DNA from: Candidatus Ligilactobacillus avistercoris
GTDB taxonomy: Bacteria > Bacillota > Bacilli > Lactobacillales > Lactobacillaceae
Direction of reading: 5' to 3'
Assembly (NCBI GenBank): GCA_019119415.1
Contig: DWXB01000009.1
Coordinates: forward strand, 1 to 64,000
DNA: 64,000 bases
Part shown: positions 7,507 to 21,491 of the stretch, piece after piece
Layout of the letters: every line of letters starts with the position of its first letter
Numbering within the stretch: the stretch's first letter is position 1
Notes under the pieces: model-generated
The model's database searches: none
The model's input: only the letters and a program-made list of their open reading frames with translations
Told to the model about the DNA's origin: nothing
Translations under genes and position numbers: made by a program

Positions 7507-8100
7507 ATGCGCCGGTGGTGGCGAAAAGTAAAGCGAATAGTCCGGCGGCACCGGCGGGGCGTGAGCGTGACGGCAATCGTGTTCCTGCTTCTGTGTGGTT
7601 TGGTTGGTTGGGGCGTTCACCGCGCAACCCCACCCACGCCGGTTACGCCAGCTGACCGGCAACGGCAGGTGTTTATCAAACAGGTAGCGCCCGTTGCCCA
7701 GCGCGCTCAGCGGGTTACCGGAGTTCCGGCTAGCATTACCTTGGCCCAAGCGGCGTTGGAGTCGGACTGGGGCCAGAGTGAGCTTGCGCGAAAGTATAAT
7801 AACTTATTTGGTGTTAAGGGGACCGGAACGGACTCGGCGATGATGTTAACTAAGGAATACGTTAACGGCCAGTGGATTACGGTGCGGGCCAGTTTTGTGG
7901 TGTATCCTACGTGGCAGGCGGCCGTGATGGCGCACGACGAGTTACTTGCGGGAAATCAGCGGTATGCGGGGGTCCTGCGGGCACCGAGTTACGTTGCGGC
8001 GGCGCGTGCCCTGCAAAACGGGGGGTATGCGAGTGATCCGGACTATGCAGCGAAACTAATCCGGTTGATTCGGCAGTACCACCTTGACCGGTACGATTAA
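7507..8100 (+). CDS. membrane-anchored glucosaminidase (GH73-type) cell wall hydrolase
   Basis: A 197-residue protein with a very basic N-terminus (MRRWWRKVKRIVRRHRR), one membrane segment at about residues 20-38 and an extracytoplasmic catalytic domain. The domain carries ITLAQAALESDWGQSELA and YNNLFGVKG, the conserved start of the FlgJ/LytG-type N-acetylglucosaminidase fold; the Glu in ALESDWG is the expected catalytic acid. It would trim peptidoglycan glycan strands at the membrane face. No SH3 or LysM cell-wall repeats are present, so it is the minimal form. It starts on the base after the stop of the ECF S-component gene, so the two are translationally coupled although functionally unrelated. 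Confidence 0.85.
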   Translation: MRRWWRKVKRIVRRHRRGVSVTAIVFLLLCGLVGWGVHRATPPTPVTPADRQRQVFIKQVAPVAQRAQRVTGVPASITLAQAALESDWGQSELARKYNNLFGVKGTGTDSAMMLTKEYVNGQWITVRASFVVYPTWQAAVMAHDELLAGNQRYAGVLRAPSYVAAARALQNGGYASDPDYAAKLIRLIRQYHLDRYD

Positions 8101-8130
8101 TAAGATCAACACTCTTTTGTAGGATGTTTG

Positions 8131-8139
8131 TGGTAAAAT
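8131..8139 (+). promoter_or_regulatory. extended -10 promoter for the ATP-grasp gene
   Basis: TGGTAAAAT (8131-8139) is an extended -10 element 46 bp before the start codon. No good -35 box is seen 17 bp upstream. Confidence 0.45.
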
Positions 8140-8184
8140 AACGTGAAACAAGCACGTTTTGCGGATGAAAGGATCGTTGTGTGG

Positions 8185-9336
8185 ATGGCGGATGAGGTTT
8201 TATTTCCGGGCAGCACGGTCGGGATTATTGGTGATAGTCCGAACGGAATCATGCTGGCCCGGGCAGCAAAGAAATTAGGGTTTAAGGTCGTTGTGTACTG
8301 TACGCAGGAGGGCAATCCCGCCCTGGCAGAGGCGGACGTCCCGATGGTGGGCCGGATGAATGACCAGCAACGGCTGCAGGACTTTGCCCAGCGGTGTGAT
8401 GCGGTTACCTACGAATCAGAGGAGGTCCCGCTGGAAGCCGTTGAGGTGGTCAGCAAGTACACGCAGGTTCCCCAGGGGACGGAGTTACTGGAAATCGCCC
8501 AGGACCGGCTGCTTGAGCGGGCCTTCTACGACCAACTGAACGTTAACATTGCGCCGTACGCAACGATTATCACGTTGGATGACGTTTACCAGGCGGTTAC
8601 CTCAATCGGGTACCCGTGCGTGCTGAAGCCCGTCCAAAAGCAGCTGGGAGACGACCGGTTTATGGTAATCAAGCGGCAAACGGACATTGCAAAGTGTGCG
8701 GGCTTACTGGAACAGGGCGGCACGTTTATCCTGGAGACCTGGGTACCGTTTGCGAAGGAACTGTCCGTCATTGTTACCCGCGATGGGAAAAAGGCGCAGA
8801 ACTACTTCCCGATTGTCGAAAACATCTACCACGACGGCCGACTGCACGAGACCCTTGTGCCCGCGCAGATCGACCGTGACGTTGAAAAGGAAATTCAGCG
8901 GTTATCAATGCAGATTGTTCAGCAGTTTAAGGCCCGCGGGACGTTTGAGATTAGCTACTTTATGACGGCGGACGGAATGCTGTACGTCAAGCGGATTGTG
9001 CCGGCCCCGTCCATGCCGGGATACGTTTTTGATGCGGCAATGAACATCAGTATGTTTGCCCAGCATATCCGGGCGATTGCAAACATGCCACTGGCGCGGA
9101 CGGAAATTCTCGAGCCAACGGCCATGGTAATCGTGGAGCAGGAGGACATGCCTGCATTGCGGACGCAGTGGGTGTTGAAGAGTAACTGGCGGTATAACTT
9201 CTTCCGTTACCCGCAATCACTGCAGGGACACCGGCCCCTCGGATACCTGTTGGTAATGGCACCAACCATTAAGGATGCCCGGGATCAGATTGATTCAACG
9301 GCGATCTGGGATGCAATGACAAAACAAGCTGAATAA
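8185..9336 (+). CDS. PurK-like ATP-grasp protein
   Basis: A 383-residue protein with an N-terminal Rossmann-like fold (GSTVGIIGDSPNGIMLARAA) and an ATP-grasp domain (YPCVLKPV, FEISYFMTADGMLYV). It resembles N5-carboxyaminoimidazole ribonucleotide synthase (PurK), but no purE or other purine gene is near. Several PurK active-site stretches look degenerate (KRIVPAPSMPGY where PurK has NEIAPRPHNSGH). Lactobacilli often encode such a protein directly before pcrA. A different carboxylate-amine ligase activity is possible. The ATG at 8185 is used; a GTG at 8179 is five bases from AAAGGA and could also be the start. Confidence 0.7.
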   Translation: MADEVLFPGSTVGIIGDSPNGIMLARAAKKLGFKVVVYCTQEGNPALAEADVPMVGRMNDQQRLQDFAQRCDAVTYESEEVPLEAVEVVSKYTQVPQGTELLEIAQDRLLERAFYDQLNVNIAPYATIITLDDVYQAVTSIGYPCVLKPVQKQLGDDRFMVIKRQTDIAKCAGLLEQGGTFILETWVPFAKELSVIVTRDGKKAQNYFPIVENIYHDGRLHETLVPAQIDRDVEKEIQRLSMQIVQQFKARGTFEISYFMTADGMLYVKRIVPAPSMPGYVFDAAMNISMFAQHIRAIANMPLARTEILEPTAMVIVEQEDMPALRTQWVLKSNWRYNFFRYPQSLQGHRPLGYLLVMAPTIKDARDQIDSTAIWDAMTKQAE

Positions 9337-9371
9337 GAACGTGGGTTGGCAGGAGCCATCATGAGGTGATG

Positions 9372-9394
9372 AGCGGCTGCCAGTCCGCTTTTTT
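9372..9394 (+). terminator. terminator after the ATP-grasp gene
   Basis: AGCGG (9372-9376) pairs with CCGCT (9385-9389), followed by a run of T. A longer outer pairing of TGGCAG near 9350 with CTGCCA at about 9377-9382 is an alternative fold. Confidence 0.6.
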
Positions 9395-9402
9395 GTTATA
9401 AT
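9394..9402 (+). promoter_or_regulatory. extended -10 promoter of pcrA fused to the terminator T-run
   Basis: TGTTATAAT (9394-9402) is a perfect extended -10 element that starts at the end of the preceding terminator's T-run. No -35 consensus is visible. Confidence 0.6.
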
Positions 9403-9429
9403 GGGGGTTAGCTAATTAAGGAGAAAGAA

Positions 9430-14836
<5,407 letters not shown>

Positions 14837-14860
14837 GATTACAAGACGGGGGACGATAGC

Positions 14861-15163
14861 ATGGCAATTTCGGCAGAAGAAGTGCGCCACGTGGCAGCAC
14901 TAGCAAAGATGGCCGTCACTGACGAAGAATTAACGAAGTTTACCGCTCAGATGGATGACATTCTGGGAATGGTCGAACAGTTACAGGAAGTCGATACGAC
15001 CGATGTTCCGATGACGTATAACGTTACGGATGCCCGTAACGTGATGCGGCCGGATGAAGCGGTTCCGGGAACGGACCGGGCGGAACTTATGAAGAACGTT
15101 CCGGAAAGCGAAGACGGCTACATTAAGGTGCCAGCGATTATTGATGAAAGCGAGGAAGGCTAG
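14861..15163 (+). CDS. gatC: Asp-tRNA(Asn)/Glu-tRNA(Gln) amidotransferase subunit C
   Basis: This 100-residue subunit bridges GatA and GatB in the amidotransferase that converts Glu-tRNA(Gln), and where needed Asp-tRNA(Asn), to the amidated form. Family features are [21 protein letters not shown] at the N-terminus and the NVMRPDEAV segment near residue 65. The stop codon is directly followed by the gatA ATG. Confidence 0.95.
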   Translation: MAISAEEVRHVAALAKMAVTDEELTKFTAQMDDILGMVEQLQEVDTTDVPMTYNVTDARNVMRPDEAVPGTDRAELMKNVPESEDGYIKVPAIIDESEEG

Positions 15164-16627
15164 ATGAACTACTTTGAAAACGACCTAACAACTCTCCACG
15201 CGGGGCTCGTTAACAAGCAGTTTAGCGTGGTTGAGCTGGTCAAAGAAACGTTTGCGACGATTAAACAGCGCGAACCGCAGCTTGAGGCTTTCCTGGCCCT
15301 CAACGAAGAAGCGGCCTTAAAGCAGGCGGCGACGTTAGACGAACAGGGAATTGCCCCGGATCAGCTCCTTGCGGGGATTCCCGTAGGCATTAAGGATAAC
15401 ATCGTAACGAAGGGACTGACGACCACGGCCGCCAGCAAGATTCTGGAAAACTTTAACCCGATTTACGATGCGACGGTCATGGAAAAACTGGCAGAAGCCG
15501 GGATGATCAACGTCGGGAAGTTAAACCTGGACGAGTTTGCGATGGGAAGTTCTACAGAAACCTCCGCGTTTAAGCAGACCAAGAATGCCTGGGACCAAAC
15601 AAAGGTGCCGGGCGGATCATCTGGTGGCCCGGCCGTGGCGGTCGCTGCCGGTGAAATCCCGGTGGCCCTCGGGTCAGATACCGGTGGTTCGGTGCGGCAA
15701 CCAGCAACGTTTAACGGGGTTGTCGGGACCAAACCAACGTATGGCCGGGTTTCCCGTTACGGGCTGATTGCCTTTTCTTCTAGCCTGGATGAAATCGGAC
15801 CGATTACGCGGACGGTTAAGGATAACGCCCTGGTACTGGGTGCCATTGCCGGTCATGACGATCATGACTTGACAACTTCCAGCAAGGAAGTGCCAGACTT
15901 TACGGCCGGAATTGAGGATGGTGTTAAGGGCCTCCGGATTGCAGTCCCGAAGGAATACTTCGCTGCGGGTGTTGCTGATGGGGTCAAGGACGCCATCAAG
16001 CAGGCCCTTGCTGAAATGGAAAAACTGGGAGCGGTCGTGGACGAGGTTTCCCTGCCGTACAGCAAGTACGGGGTGCCGATTTACTACGTTCAGGCGTGTG
16101 CTGAGGCATCGTCTAACCTGCAGCGGTACGACGGCATTCGGTACGGTTTTCGGGCAAAGGACGTTAAGAACCTGGAGGATGTATACGTCCGGACGCGGAC
16201 GGAAGGCTTTGGGCCGGAAGTTAAGCGGCGGATTATGCTCGGGACCTACGTTCTTGCGGCGGGTTCGTACGATAAGTTCTTTAAGAAGGCTGCGCAGGTC
16301 CGGACGCTGGTTTGTCGTGACTTTGCGCGGGTCTTTAAGGATCACGACGTTATCATGGCACCAACGACGGCTACCCCGGCCTTCTCATTCGGGGCAAAGG
16401 TCGATGATCCGGTTGCGATGTACATGAACGACGTGCTGACGATTCCAAGTAACCTGGCTGGGTTACCAGGGATGTCGGTTCCGGCCGGCTTCGTGGATGG
16501 CATGCCGGTGGGACTCCACATTATCGCCAACTCCTTTGATGAACAGACCATGTACCGGGCGGCATACGCCTACGAACAGGCGACCCGGTTCTTTGAGAAC
16601 GTACCAGCGATTGGGGGGCAGAACTAA
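15164..16627 (+). CDS. gatA: Glu-tRNA(Gln) amidotransferase subunit A
   Basis: A 487-residue amidase-signature enzyme that releases ammonia from glutamine and channels it to GatB. The catalytic triad can be read as Lys77 (GIPVGIKDN), Ser152 (PGGSSGGP) and Ser176 ([10 protein letters not shown]), very close to the numbering of characterised GatA proteins. The ATG is adjacent to the gatC stop, and its own stop overlaps the gatB start. A GlnRS gene was not seen, which fits dependence on this route. Confidence 0.97.
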   Translation: MNYFENDLTTLHAGLVNKQFSVVELVKETFATIKQREPQLEAFLALNEEAALKQAATLDEQGIAPDQLLAGIPVGIKDNIVTKGLTTTAASKILENFNPIYDATVMEKLAEAGMINVGKLNLDEFAMGSSTETSAFKQTKNAWDQTKVPGGSSGGPAVAVAAGEIPVALGSDTGGSVRQPATFNGVVGTKPTYGRVSRYGLIAFSSSLDEIGPITRTVKDNALVLGAIAGHDDHDLTTSSKEVPDFTAGIEDGVKGLRIAVPKEYFAAGVADGVKDAIKQALAEMEKLGAVVDEVSLPYSKYGVPIYYVQACAEASSNLQRYDGIRYGFRAKDVKNLEDVYVRTRTEGFGPEVKRRIMLGTYVLAAGSYDKFFKKAAQVRTLVCRDFARVFKDHDVIMAPTTATPAFSFGAKVDDPVAMYMNDVLTIPSNLAGLPGMSVPAGFVDGMPVGLHIIANSFDEQTMYRAAYAYEQATRFFENVPAIGGQN

Positions 16628-18060
16628 TGAACTTTGAAACAACGATTGGACTCGAAGTCCACATTGAAATGAAGACGAAGTCAAAGGCTTTCTCACCGGC
16701 GCCAGTGCGGTTTGGTCAACCCCAAAACACGGACACGAACGTCATCGACTGGGGTTACCCGGGGGTTCTTCCCCAATTGAATCGCGGGATCCTTGAGTAC
16801 GGAATGCGGGCAGCACTGGCCCTCAACTGTGAGATCACCAAGGACATCCACTTTGACCGGAAGAACTACTTCTACCCGGACAACCCGAAGGCGTACCAGA
16901 TTACCCAATCGGATACGCCACTTGGCCGGAACGGGTGGCTGGAAATTACCGCTGAAGACGGCAGTAAGAAACGGATTGGAATCCACGAAATGCACGTGGA
17001 AGAAGATGCCGGGAAAAACACCCACAACCCGAATGGTTACTCGTACGTTGATTTAAACCGGCAGGGGACGCCACTAATTGAAATCGTGTCGGAACCAGAC
17101 ATTGCTTCACCAGAGGAAGCCTACCGTTACCTAACCCGGTTACGGCAGATTATCATGTTCTCCGGGGTTTCTGACGTGAAGCTTGAACAGGGATCCATGC
17201 GGACGGACGTAAACATCTCAATCCGGCCGTATGGAGCCACTGAGTACGGTACCAAGACCGAAATGAAGAACTTAAACTCGTTTGACCATGTTCGTAAAGG
17301 GCTGGAATACGAGGCCAACCGGCAGGCGCAGGTGCTGATGAGCGGAGGCACCATCCAGTCCGAAACGCGGCGGTACGATGTGCCAACCGGGAAGACAATC
17401 CTGATGCGGGTGAAGGAGGGTAAGGACGACTACCGTTACTTCCCTGAACCGGATATTCCCCCGGTGCACATTTCCGATGAGTGGATTGAAGAGGTGCGCA
17501 ACTCAATTCCGGAAATGCCGGATGAGCGGCGGAAGCAGTACGAAAACGAGTTCGGCCTGTCCGAGTACGATACGGACGTTCTGACACAAACGAAGGAAAT
17601 GTCCGACTTCTTCGACGCCACGGTTGCGCACGGGGCGGACCCGAAGTTAGCGGCAAACTGGCTGATGGTGGAGGTGAACTCCTACCTTAATGCTCAGCAG
17701 GTTGAGCTGGCTGATACGGCGCTGACACCGGAGCACCTGGCAACGATGATCAAGATGATTCAGGACGAAACGATTTCCGGGAAGATTGGGAAGAAGGTCT
17801 TCAAGGAAATCATCAAGAACGATACGGAACCACAGGCTTGGGTTGAGCAGAAGGGCATGGTTCAGCTATCAGACCCGGCTAAGCTGCAGCCGATTATCGA
17901 TGACGTGCTTGATAATAACGAACAGTCCATCACCGACTTTAAGAACGGGAAGGACCGGGCTGTTGGTTTCTTAGTGGGCCAGATTATGAAGCAAACGCGC
18001 GGCCAAGCCAACCCGAAGGTGGTTAACAAGCTGTTGATGAAGAGCTTAAATGCGCGGTAA
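16627..18060 (+). CDS. gatB: Glu-tRNA(Gln) amidotransferase subunit B
   Basis: A 477-residue subunit that phosphorylates the tRNA-bound Glu and amidates it. It begins with the signature [16 protein letters not shown], followed by the zinc and ATP-binding cradle ([33 protein letters not shown]) and the C-terminal tRNA-binding YqeY-like tail ([18 protein letters not shown]). The ATG shares a base with the gatA stop (TAATGA). Confidence 0.97.
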   Translation: MNFETTIGLEVHIEMKTKSKAFSPAPVRFGQPQNTDTNVIDWGYPGVLPQLNRGILEYGMRAALALNCEITKDIHFDRKNYFYPDNPKAYQITQSDTPLGRNGWLEITAEDGSKKRIGIHEMHVEEDAGKNTHNPNGYSYVDLNRQGTPLIEIVSEPDIASPEEAYRYLTRLRQIIMFSGVSDVKLEQGSMRTDVNISIRPYGATEYGTKTEMKNLNSFDHVRKGLEYEANRQAQVLMSGGTIQSETRRYDVPTGKTILMRVKEGKDDYRYFPEPDIPPVHISDEWIEEVRNSIPEMPDERRKQYENEFGLSEYDTDVLTQTKEMSDFFDATVAHGADPKLAANWLMVEVNSYLNAQQVELADTALTPEHLATMIKMIQDETISGKIGKKVFKEIIKNDTEPQAWVEQKGMVQLSDPAKLQPIIDDVLDNNEQSITDFKNGKDRAVGFLVGQIMKQTRGQANPKVVNKLLMKSLNAR

Positions 18061-18085
18061 GAGTGATTAGGAAGGACCGAGGAAG

Positions 18086-19141
18086 ATGCAAAAACGGTGT
18101 CGCATTATCTATAACCCTACATCTGGGCGGGAGGCAATGAGGAACGACCTCGTTGATATTCTGACCATCATGGAACGGGCGGGATATGAGACGAGCGCGT
18201 ACGCAACGACCCCGGAGCCCGATTCGGCAAAGAACGAAGCAATTCGGGCGGCGAAGAGCGGGTTTGCGTTGATTATTGCGGCCGGCGGGGACGGAACAAT
18301 TAACGAGGTTGTCAACGGCTTAGCTCCCCTGAAAAAGCGGCCGAAGCTGGGAATTATCCCAGCCGGAACGACGAACGACTATGCTCGGGCACTCCACATC
18401 CCGTTGGAGAGTCCGGTCGAAGCGGCGCGGGTAATTGCGCGCGGAAAAACGATTAAGATTGACATCGGCCAAGCGGGTGATCACTACTTCGCCAACATTG
18501 CGGCGGGGGGGCTGCTGACCGAACTAACGTACAGTGTCCCGTCTGAGTTGAAGTCGATGTTTGGGTACATGGCATACCTGGTGAAGGGCGCCGAACTTCT
18601 GCCGAAGATTAAGCCAATTGACATGCACCTGGAATACGACGGCGGCACGTACGACGGGAAGGCGTCAATGTTCTTCCTGGCGCTGACCAATTCAGTTGGT
18701 GGGTTTGAACAGATTGCGCCCGATGCGTCGCTTGACGACGGGAAGTTCACCCTGATTGTGGTTAAGACGGGCAACCTGTTGGACCTGATGAAGCTGGCGG
18801 TTAAGGTATTTGCCGGCGGGAATCATATTGATGACCCGTCCATTCTGTACGTAAAGACGTCGAAGCTGGTCGCTAAGACCGCAAGCGAACGGATGATGAT
18901 CAACATTGACGGTGAGTATGGTGGCGATGCGCCAATGACGTTCAGGAACCTCAAGCAGCACCTGGAAATCTGTGCAAATACGGACCAGTTACCGGAAACG
19001 GCAGTAACGGCCCGCACGGAGGTTGAACAGGCCACCCGGGATGAACTAATGCACGAGATTGCCGACCTGGATCAGGATGAAGCCACCCGCCTGCAGCAGG
19101 AACTTGACGCCAAGGAGCAGGCGCAAGAAAAGAAGAATTAA
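18086..19141 (+). CDS. dagK: diacylglycerol/lipid kinase (DagK type)
   Basis: A 351-residue kinase with the catalytic segments RIIYNPTSGREAM, AAGGDGTINEVVNGL (the GGDGT nucleotide motif) and IPAGTTNDYARAL. This is the Bacillus DgkB/DagK family, which returns diacylglycerol from lipoteichoic acid turnover to the phospholipid pool. The C-terminus is a long charged coiled tail (EQATRDELMHEIADLDQDEA) rich in Glu and Gln, beyond the usual kinase fold. The gene is 25 bp after gatB with AGGAAGGACCGAGGAAG before the ATG, so it is probably the last gene of the pcrA operon. Confidence 0.93.
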   Translation: MQKRCRIIYNPTSGREAMRNDLVDILTIMERAGYETSAYATTPEPDSAKNEAIRAAKSGFALIIAAGGDGTINEVVNGLAPLKKRPKLGIIPAGTTNDYARALHIPLESPVEAARVIARGKTIKIDIGQAGDHYFANIAAGGLLTELTYSVPSELKSMFGYMAYLVKGAELLPKIKPIDMHLEYDGGTYDGKASMFFLALTNSVGGFEQIAPDASLDDGKFTLIVVKTGNLLDLMKLAVKVFAGGNHIDDPSILYVKTSKLVAKTASERMMINIDGEYGGDAPMTFRNLKQHLEICANTDQLPETAVTARTEVEQATRDELMHEIADLDQDEATRLQQELDAKEQAQEKKN

Positions 19142-19162
19142 GCAGGGATAACTAACCCTAAT

Positions 19163-19262
19163 AAACGAGCTAGAAGTCAGCCAGCTGCCTTATCAATGCT
19201 TCGTGTAATTGGTTCGGCTTGAGGCTTCCACGATGCTCGTTTTCTTTGTTTTGTTACACCTG
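19163..19262 (+). ncRNA. intergenic structured element A (before rlmD)
   Basis: AAACGAGC (19163-19170) and its exact reverse complement GCTCGTTT (19235-19242) close a 64-nt insert, followed by a T-rich tail. A second intergenic element at 41823-41930, before cysS, starts with the same AAACGAGCT and ends with GCTCG, a T-rich stretch and ACACCT. It could be a terminator, an attenuating leader or a small repeated element; I do not recognise a named RNA family. Confidence 0.4.
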
Positions 19263-19283
19263 CACTTTTAGGAGGAAAAAACG

Positions 19284-20651
19284 GTGAAGCAGCACGCGCC
19301 AGTAAAGAAAAACGATGAACTTACCGTGACCATTACCGACCTAACGTACCAGGGGCTGGGGGTTGCTAAGGTGGATGGTTACCCGCTCTTTGTGACGGGG
19401 GCGCTTCCCGCAGAACGGGTGGTCATTCACGTCACGAAGGTGCAAAAAAACTTCGGGTACGCCCGGGTAGTCCGGTGGGAAACCACCAGTCCGGACCGGA
19501 CAGCTGCGCCTAATAAGGTGCTTACCCAGACCGGAATTGCGCCGTTAGCCCACCTGCGTTATGCTGCGCAACTCCGGTTTAAGCGGAAGCTCATCACGGA
19601 CCTGTTGCAAAAGGCTCACCTGGAGATTGAGGTCGCCCCCGTAATGGGGATGGATGATCCGTGGCACTACCGCAACAAGGCCCAGGTTCCGGTGCGGGAG
19701 GTGGACGGCCACCTCCGGACGGGCTTTTACCGCCAACGGAGTCACCAGTTTGTGCCGGTCACGGACTACGGGATTCAGGATGAGCGGATTGATGCGATTT
19801 TGCAGGTGGTATGCACGGTGTGTGACCTGTACAAGGTTCCAGCGTACGACGAAGAGCACCACCGCGGGGTTCTGCGGCACATCATGGTACGGCGGGGATA
19901 CTACTCGCACGAAGTAATGGTAGTGCTGGTGACGCGTACCCGGAAACTGCCCCATGCTCAGGAGATTGCTGCTCAGATTATGCAGCGGTGCCCGGACGTT
20001 GTGGGGGTCATGCAAAACGTTAACTCAAAGCGCACAAACGTTATTATGGGGACAACAACGACGGTGCTGGCCGGAAAACCAACGATCACCGATGAGTTGA
20101 ACGGGGTCCGGTTTGCAGTGTCCGCCCAGTCGTTTTACCAGGTAAACCCGCAGCAAACCGAACGTCTTTACGCGACGGCCGTTGAACGGGCGCACCTTAC
20201 GCCAGAAATGACGGCGGTCGATGCCTATTGCGGCATTGGAACGATTACCCTGACGGTGGCCCGTCACGTTAAGCACGTCTACGGGGTGGAGATTGTCCCG
20301 GAAGCGATTAAGGATGCGCGGCGAAACGCAGCATTAAACGGGATTACCAACGCGACGTTTGCCGTGGGGACCGCCCAGGAATGGATGGCAAAGTGGTTGG
20401 ATCAGGGAATTCGCCCAGACGTGGTCTTCGTGGACCCACCGCGAAAGGGCCTGACGCCGGACCTGATTGCAAGCATTGCCCAAATGGCCCCGCAGCGGGT
20501 GGCGTACGTCAGCTGTAACCCGGCGACGCTGGTGCGTGACTTACAGCAGTTCATGCAGGCAGGGTACCGGGTGAGTGCGCCAATTCAGCCGGTCGACCAG
20601 TTCCCGCAAACGGTCCACGTGGAAAGCGTGACGGTGTTAGAGCGGAACTAA
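19284..20651 (+). CDS. rlmD: 23S rRNA (uracil-C5)-methyltransferase, RlmD/RlmCD type
   Basis: A 455-residue methyltransferase. An N-terminal TRAM domain (NDELTVTITDLTYQGLGV, about residues 9-65) leads to a linker and a SAM-binding domain (VDAYCGIGTITLTVA). The catalytic region has VFVDPPRKGLTP and YVSCNPATLVRDL, whose Cys is the nucleophile. The region that holds four [4Fe-4S] cysteines in E. coli RlmD reads TGIAPLAHLRYAAQL here and lacks them, as in other cluster-free Gram-positive members; in streptococci one enzyme modifies both U747 and U1939. The start is GTG at 19284 after AGGAGGAAAAAAC. Confidence 0.9.
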   Translation: MKQHAPVKKNDELTVTITDLTYQGLGVAKVDGYPLFVTGALPAERVVIHVTKVQKNFGYARVVRWETTSPDRTAAPNKVLTQTGIAPLAHLRYAAQLRFKRKLITDLLQKAHLEIEVAPVMGMDDPWHYRNKAQVPVREVDGHLRTGFYRQRSHQFVPVTDYGIQDERIDAILQVVCTVCDLYKVPAYDEEHHRGVLRHIMVRRGYYSHEVMVVLVTRTRKLPHAQEIAAQIMQRCPDVVGVMQNVNSKRTNVIMGTTTTVLAGKPTITDELNGVRFAVSAQSFYQVNPQQTERLYATAVERAHLTPEMTAVDAYCGIGTITLTVARHVKHVYGVEIVPEAIKDARRNAALNGITNATFAVGTAQEWMAKWLDQGIRPDVVFVDPPRKGLTPDLIASIAQMAPQRVAYVSCNPATLVRDLQQFMQAGYRVSAPIQPVDQFPQTVHVESVTVLERN

Positions 20652-20669
20652 AACTGATATGAGAGAATA

Positions 20670-20706
20670 CCCCTAAGTCTGGGATGAGAGGTCTGAGACT
20701 TAGGGG
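20670..20706. terminator. hairpin after rlmD
   Basis: CCCCTAAGTCT (20670-20680) pairs perfectly with AGACTTAGGGG (20696-20706) around a 15-nt loop. There is no T-run on either side, so termination would be weak; the hairpin could also be left over from a decayed gene. Confidence 0.5.
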
Positions 20707-20722
20707 GATTATCAGTAGTATT

Positions 20723-20773
20723 GTCGAGAACCCGATTTACGGCGGCCGCCCCAATTTGCGTAAAGTTTTGGGC
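20723..20773 (-). pseudogene. remnant of a LacI-family regulator (C-terminal fragment)
   Basis: The reverse strand encodes QNFTQIGAAAVNRVLD, nearly the same as QNFAQIGAAAVDRVLN in the intact LacI gene about 1 kb away. At the DNA level 20728-20772 matches 21720-21764 with four differences in 45 bases by hand count. No start and no helix-turn-helix remain. It is a relic of a duplicated or replaced regulator. Confidence 0.6.
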
Positions 20774-20815
20774 TGCCTTCGTATACAAGGATTATTAGGC
20801 TCAGTCTCTTCATGG

Positions 20816-20850
20816 TATAATTATCATAGAATTGTTGCATTATAATTGCA
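20816..20850 (+). promoter_or_regulatory. toxin-antitoxin promoter region
   Basis: TATAAT at 20816-20821 is preceded by TG at -15/-14 (extended -10). A second TATAAT (20841-20846) sits inside the near-palindrome TGCATTATAATTGCA (20837-20850 region), a plausible operator for the autoregulating antitoxin complex. Confidence 0.4.
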
Positions 20851-20873
20851 TCGTAATAAATGAGGGTGACGAA

Positions 20874-21140
20874 ATGATTATTAAATCTTCAACTGCTTTG
20901 AGAAATAATTACAATGATTTGTCAGCGCTAGCAAAGCAAACGGGCGAACCAATCTACATCACTAAAAATGGTGAGGGGGATACCGTTATCATGAACATTG
21001 ATGATTTTGAAAAAAAAGAAGAAGAATTAAAGCTGAGGGCGAAAGTTTTGCATGCTGAGCAGCAACGTCTAAATGGAGAAACAGAGTCATTCGATGAAGC
21101 AATGAAGGAAGTATTGAGTGGGTTAAATCAACATGCATAA
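20874..21140 (+). CDS. Phd/YefM-type antitoxin
   Basis: An 88-residue protein with an N-terminal DNA-binding fold (IIKSSTALRNNYNDLSALAK, then EPIYITKNGEGDTVIM) typical of Phd/YefM antitoxins and an acidic helical C-terminus that would wrap the toxin. The ATG at 20874 follows GAGGGTGACGAA; an in-frame start 42 bases earlier lies in the promoter region. Its last eight bases overlap the toxin start, the usual coupled arrangement. Codons are clearly AT-richer than in rlmD, suggesting acquisition. Confidence 0.85.
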   Translation: MIIKSSTALRNNYNDLSALAKQTGEPIYITKNGEGDTVIMNIDDFEKKEEELKLRAKVLHAEQQRLNGETESFDEAMKEVLSGLNQHA

Positions 21141-21456
21141 GTTCAAAATAATTATGACCAGGGATGCGATTGATGATCTGAATAATATTCGTGATTATTA
21201 TTTATTGCATTCTACGACTAGGTCAGCGGAAAAAGTGATAAGAGCAATTCAGAAGCGAATTGCCCAGTTATCAGATTTTCCTAATTCGGGATCAATCCCA
21301 CCTAGTGACTGGCTAACCGCGCACGGTTATAAAATGGTTATTAGTGGCAAGTACGCAGCCATCTACCGTTTATATGGTGATGAGGTGTATATTCTTTCTG
21401 TTGTTAATACGCAACAAGATTATTCAAAATTATTTGAAAAACGGACGGAAAAGTAA
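21133..21456 (+). CDS. RelE/ParE-superfamily toxin
   Basis: A 107-residue basic protein with the RelE/ParE pattern: FKIIMTRDAIDDLNNIRDYY at the N-terminus, a central helical pair, and YKMVISGKYAAIYRLYGDEVYILSVV, the beta-sheet core. The paired antitoxin is of the YefM type. The wide spacing of conserved charges and the DYSKLF ending are closer to ParE-like (gyrase-targeting) than to YoeB. The target, ribosome-bound mRNA or gyrase, cannot be decided from sequence. The frame is intact. Confidence 0.8.
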   Translation: MHKFKIIMTRDAIDDLNNIRDYYLLHSTTRSAEKVIRAIQKRIAQLSDFPNSGSIPPSDWLTAHGYKMVISGKYAAIYRLYGDEVYILSVVNTQQDYSKLFEKRTEK

Positions 21457-21458
21457 AG

Positions 21459-21491
21459 GTCGGGGTTTATAGCGTGCACCCCGACTTTTTT
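21459..21491 (+). terminator. terminator after the toxin gene
   Basis: GTCGGGGT (21459-21466) pairs with ACCCCGAC (21478-21485), followed by TTTTTT. Confidence 0.85.

Noticed and set aside
15674-16345. 223-codon open frame on the minus strand
   Set aside because: Antisense shadow of gatA with biased, low-complexity composition and no start signal.
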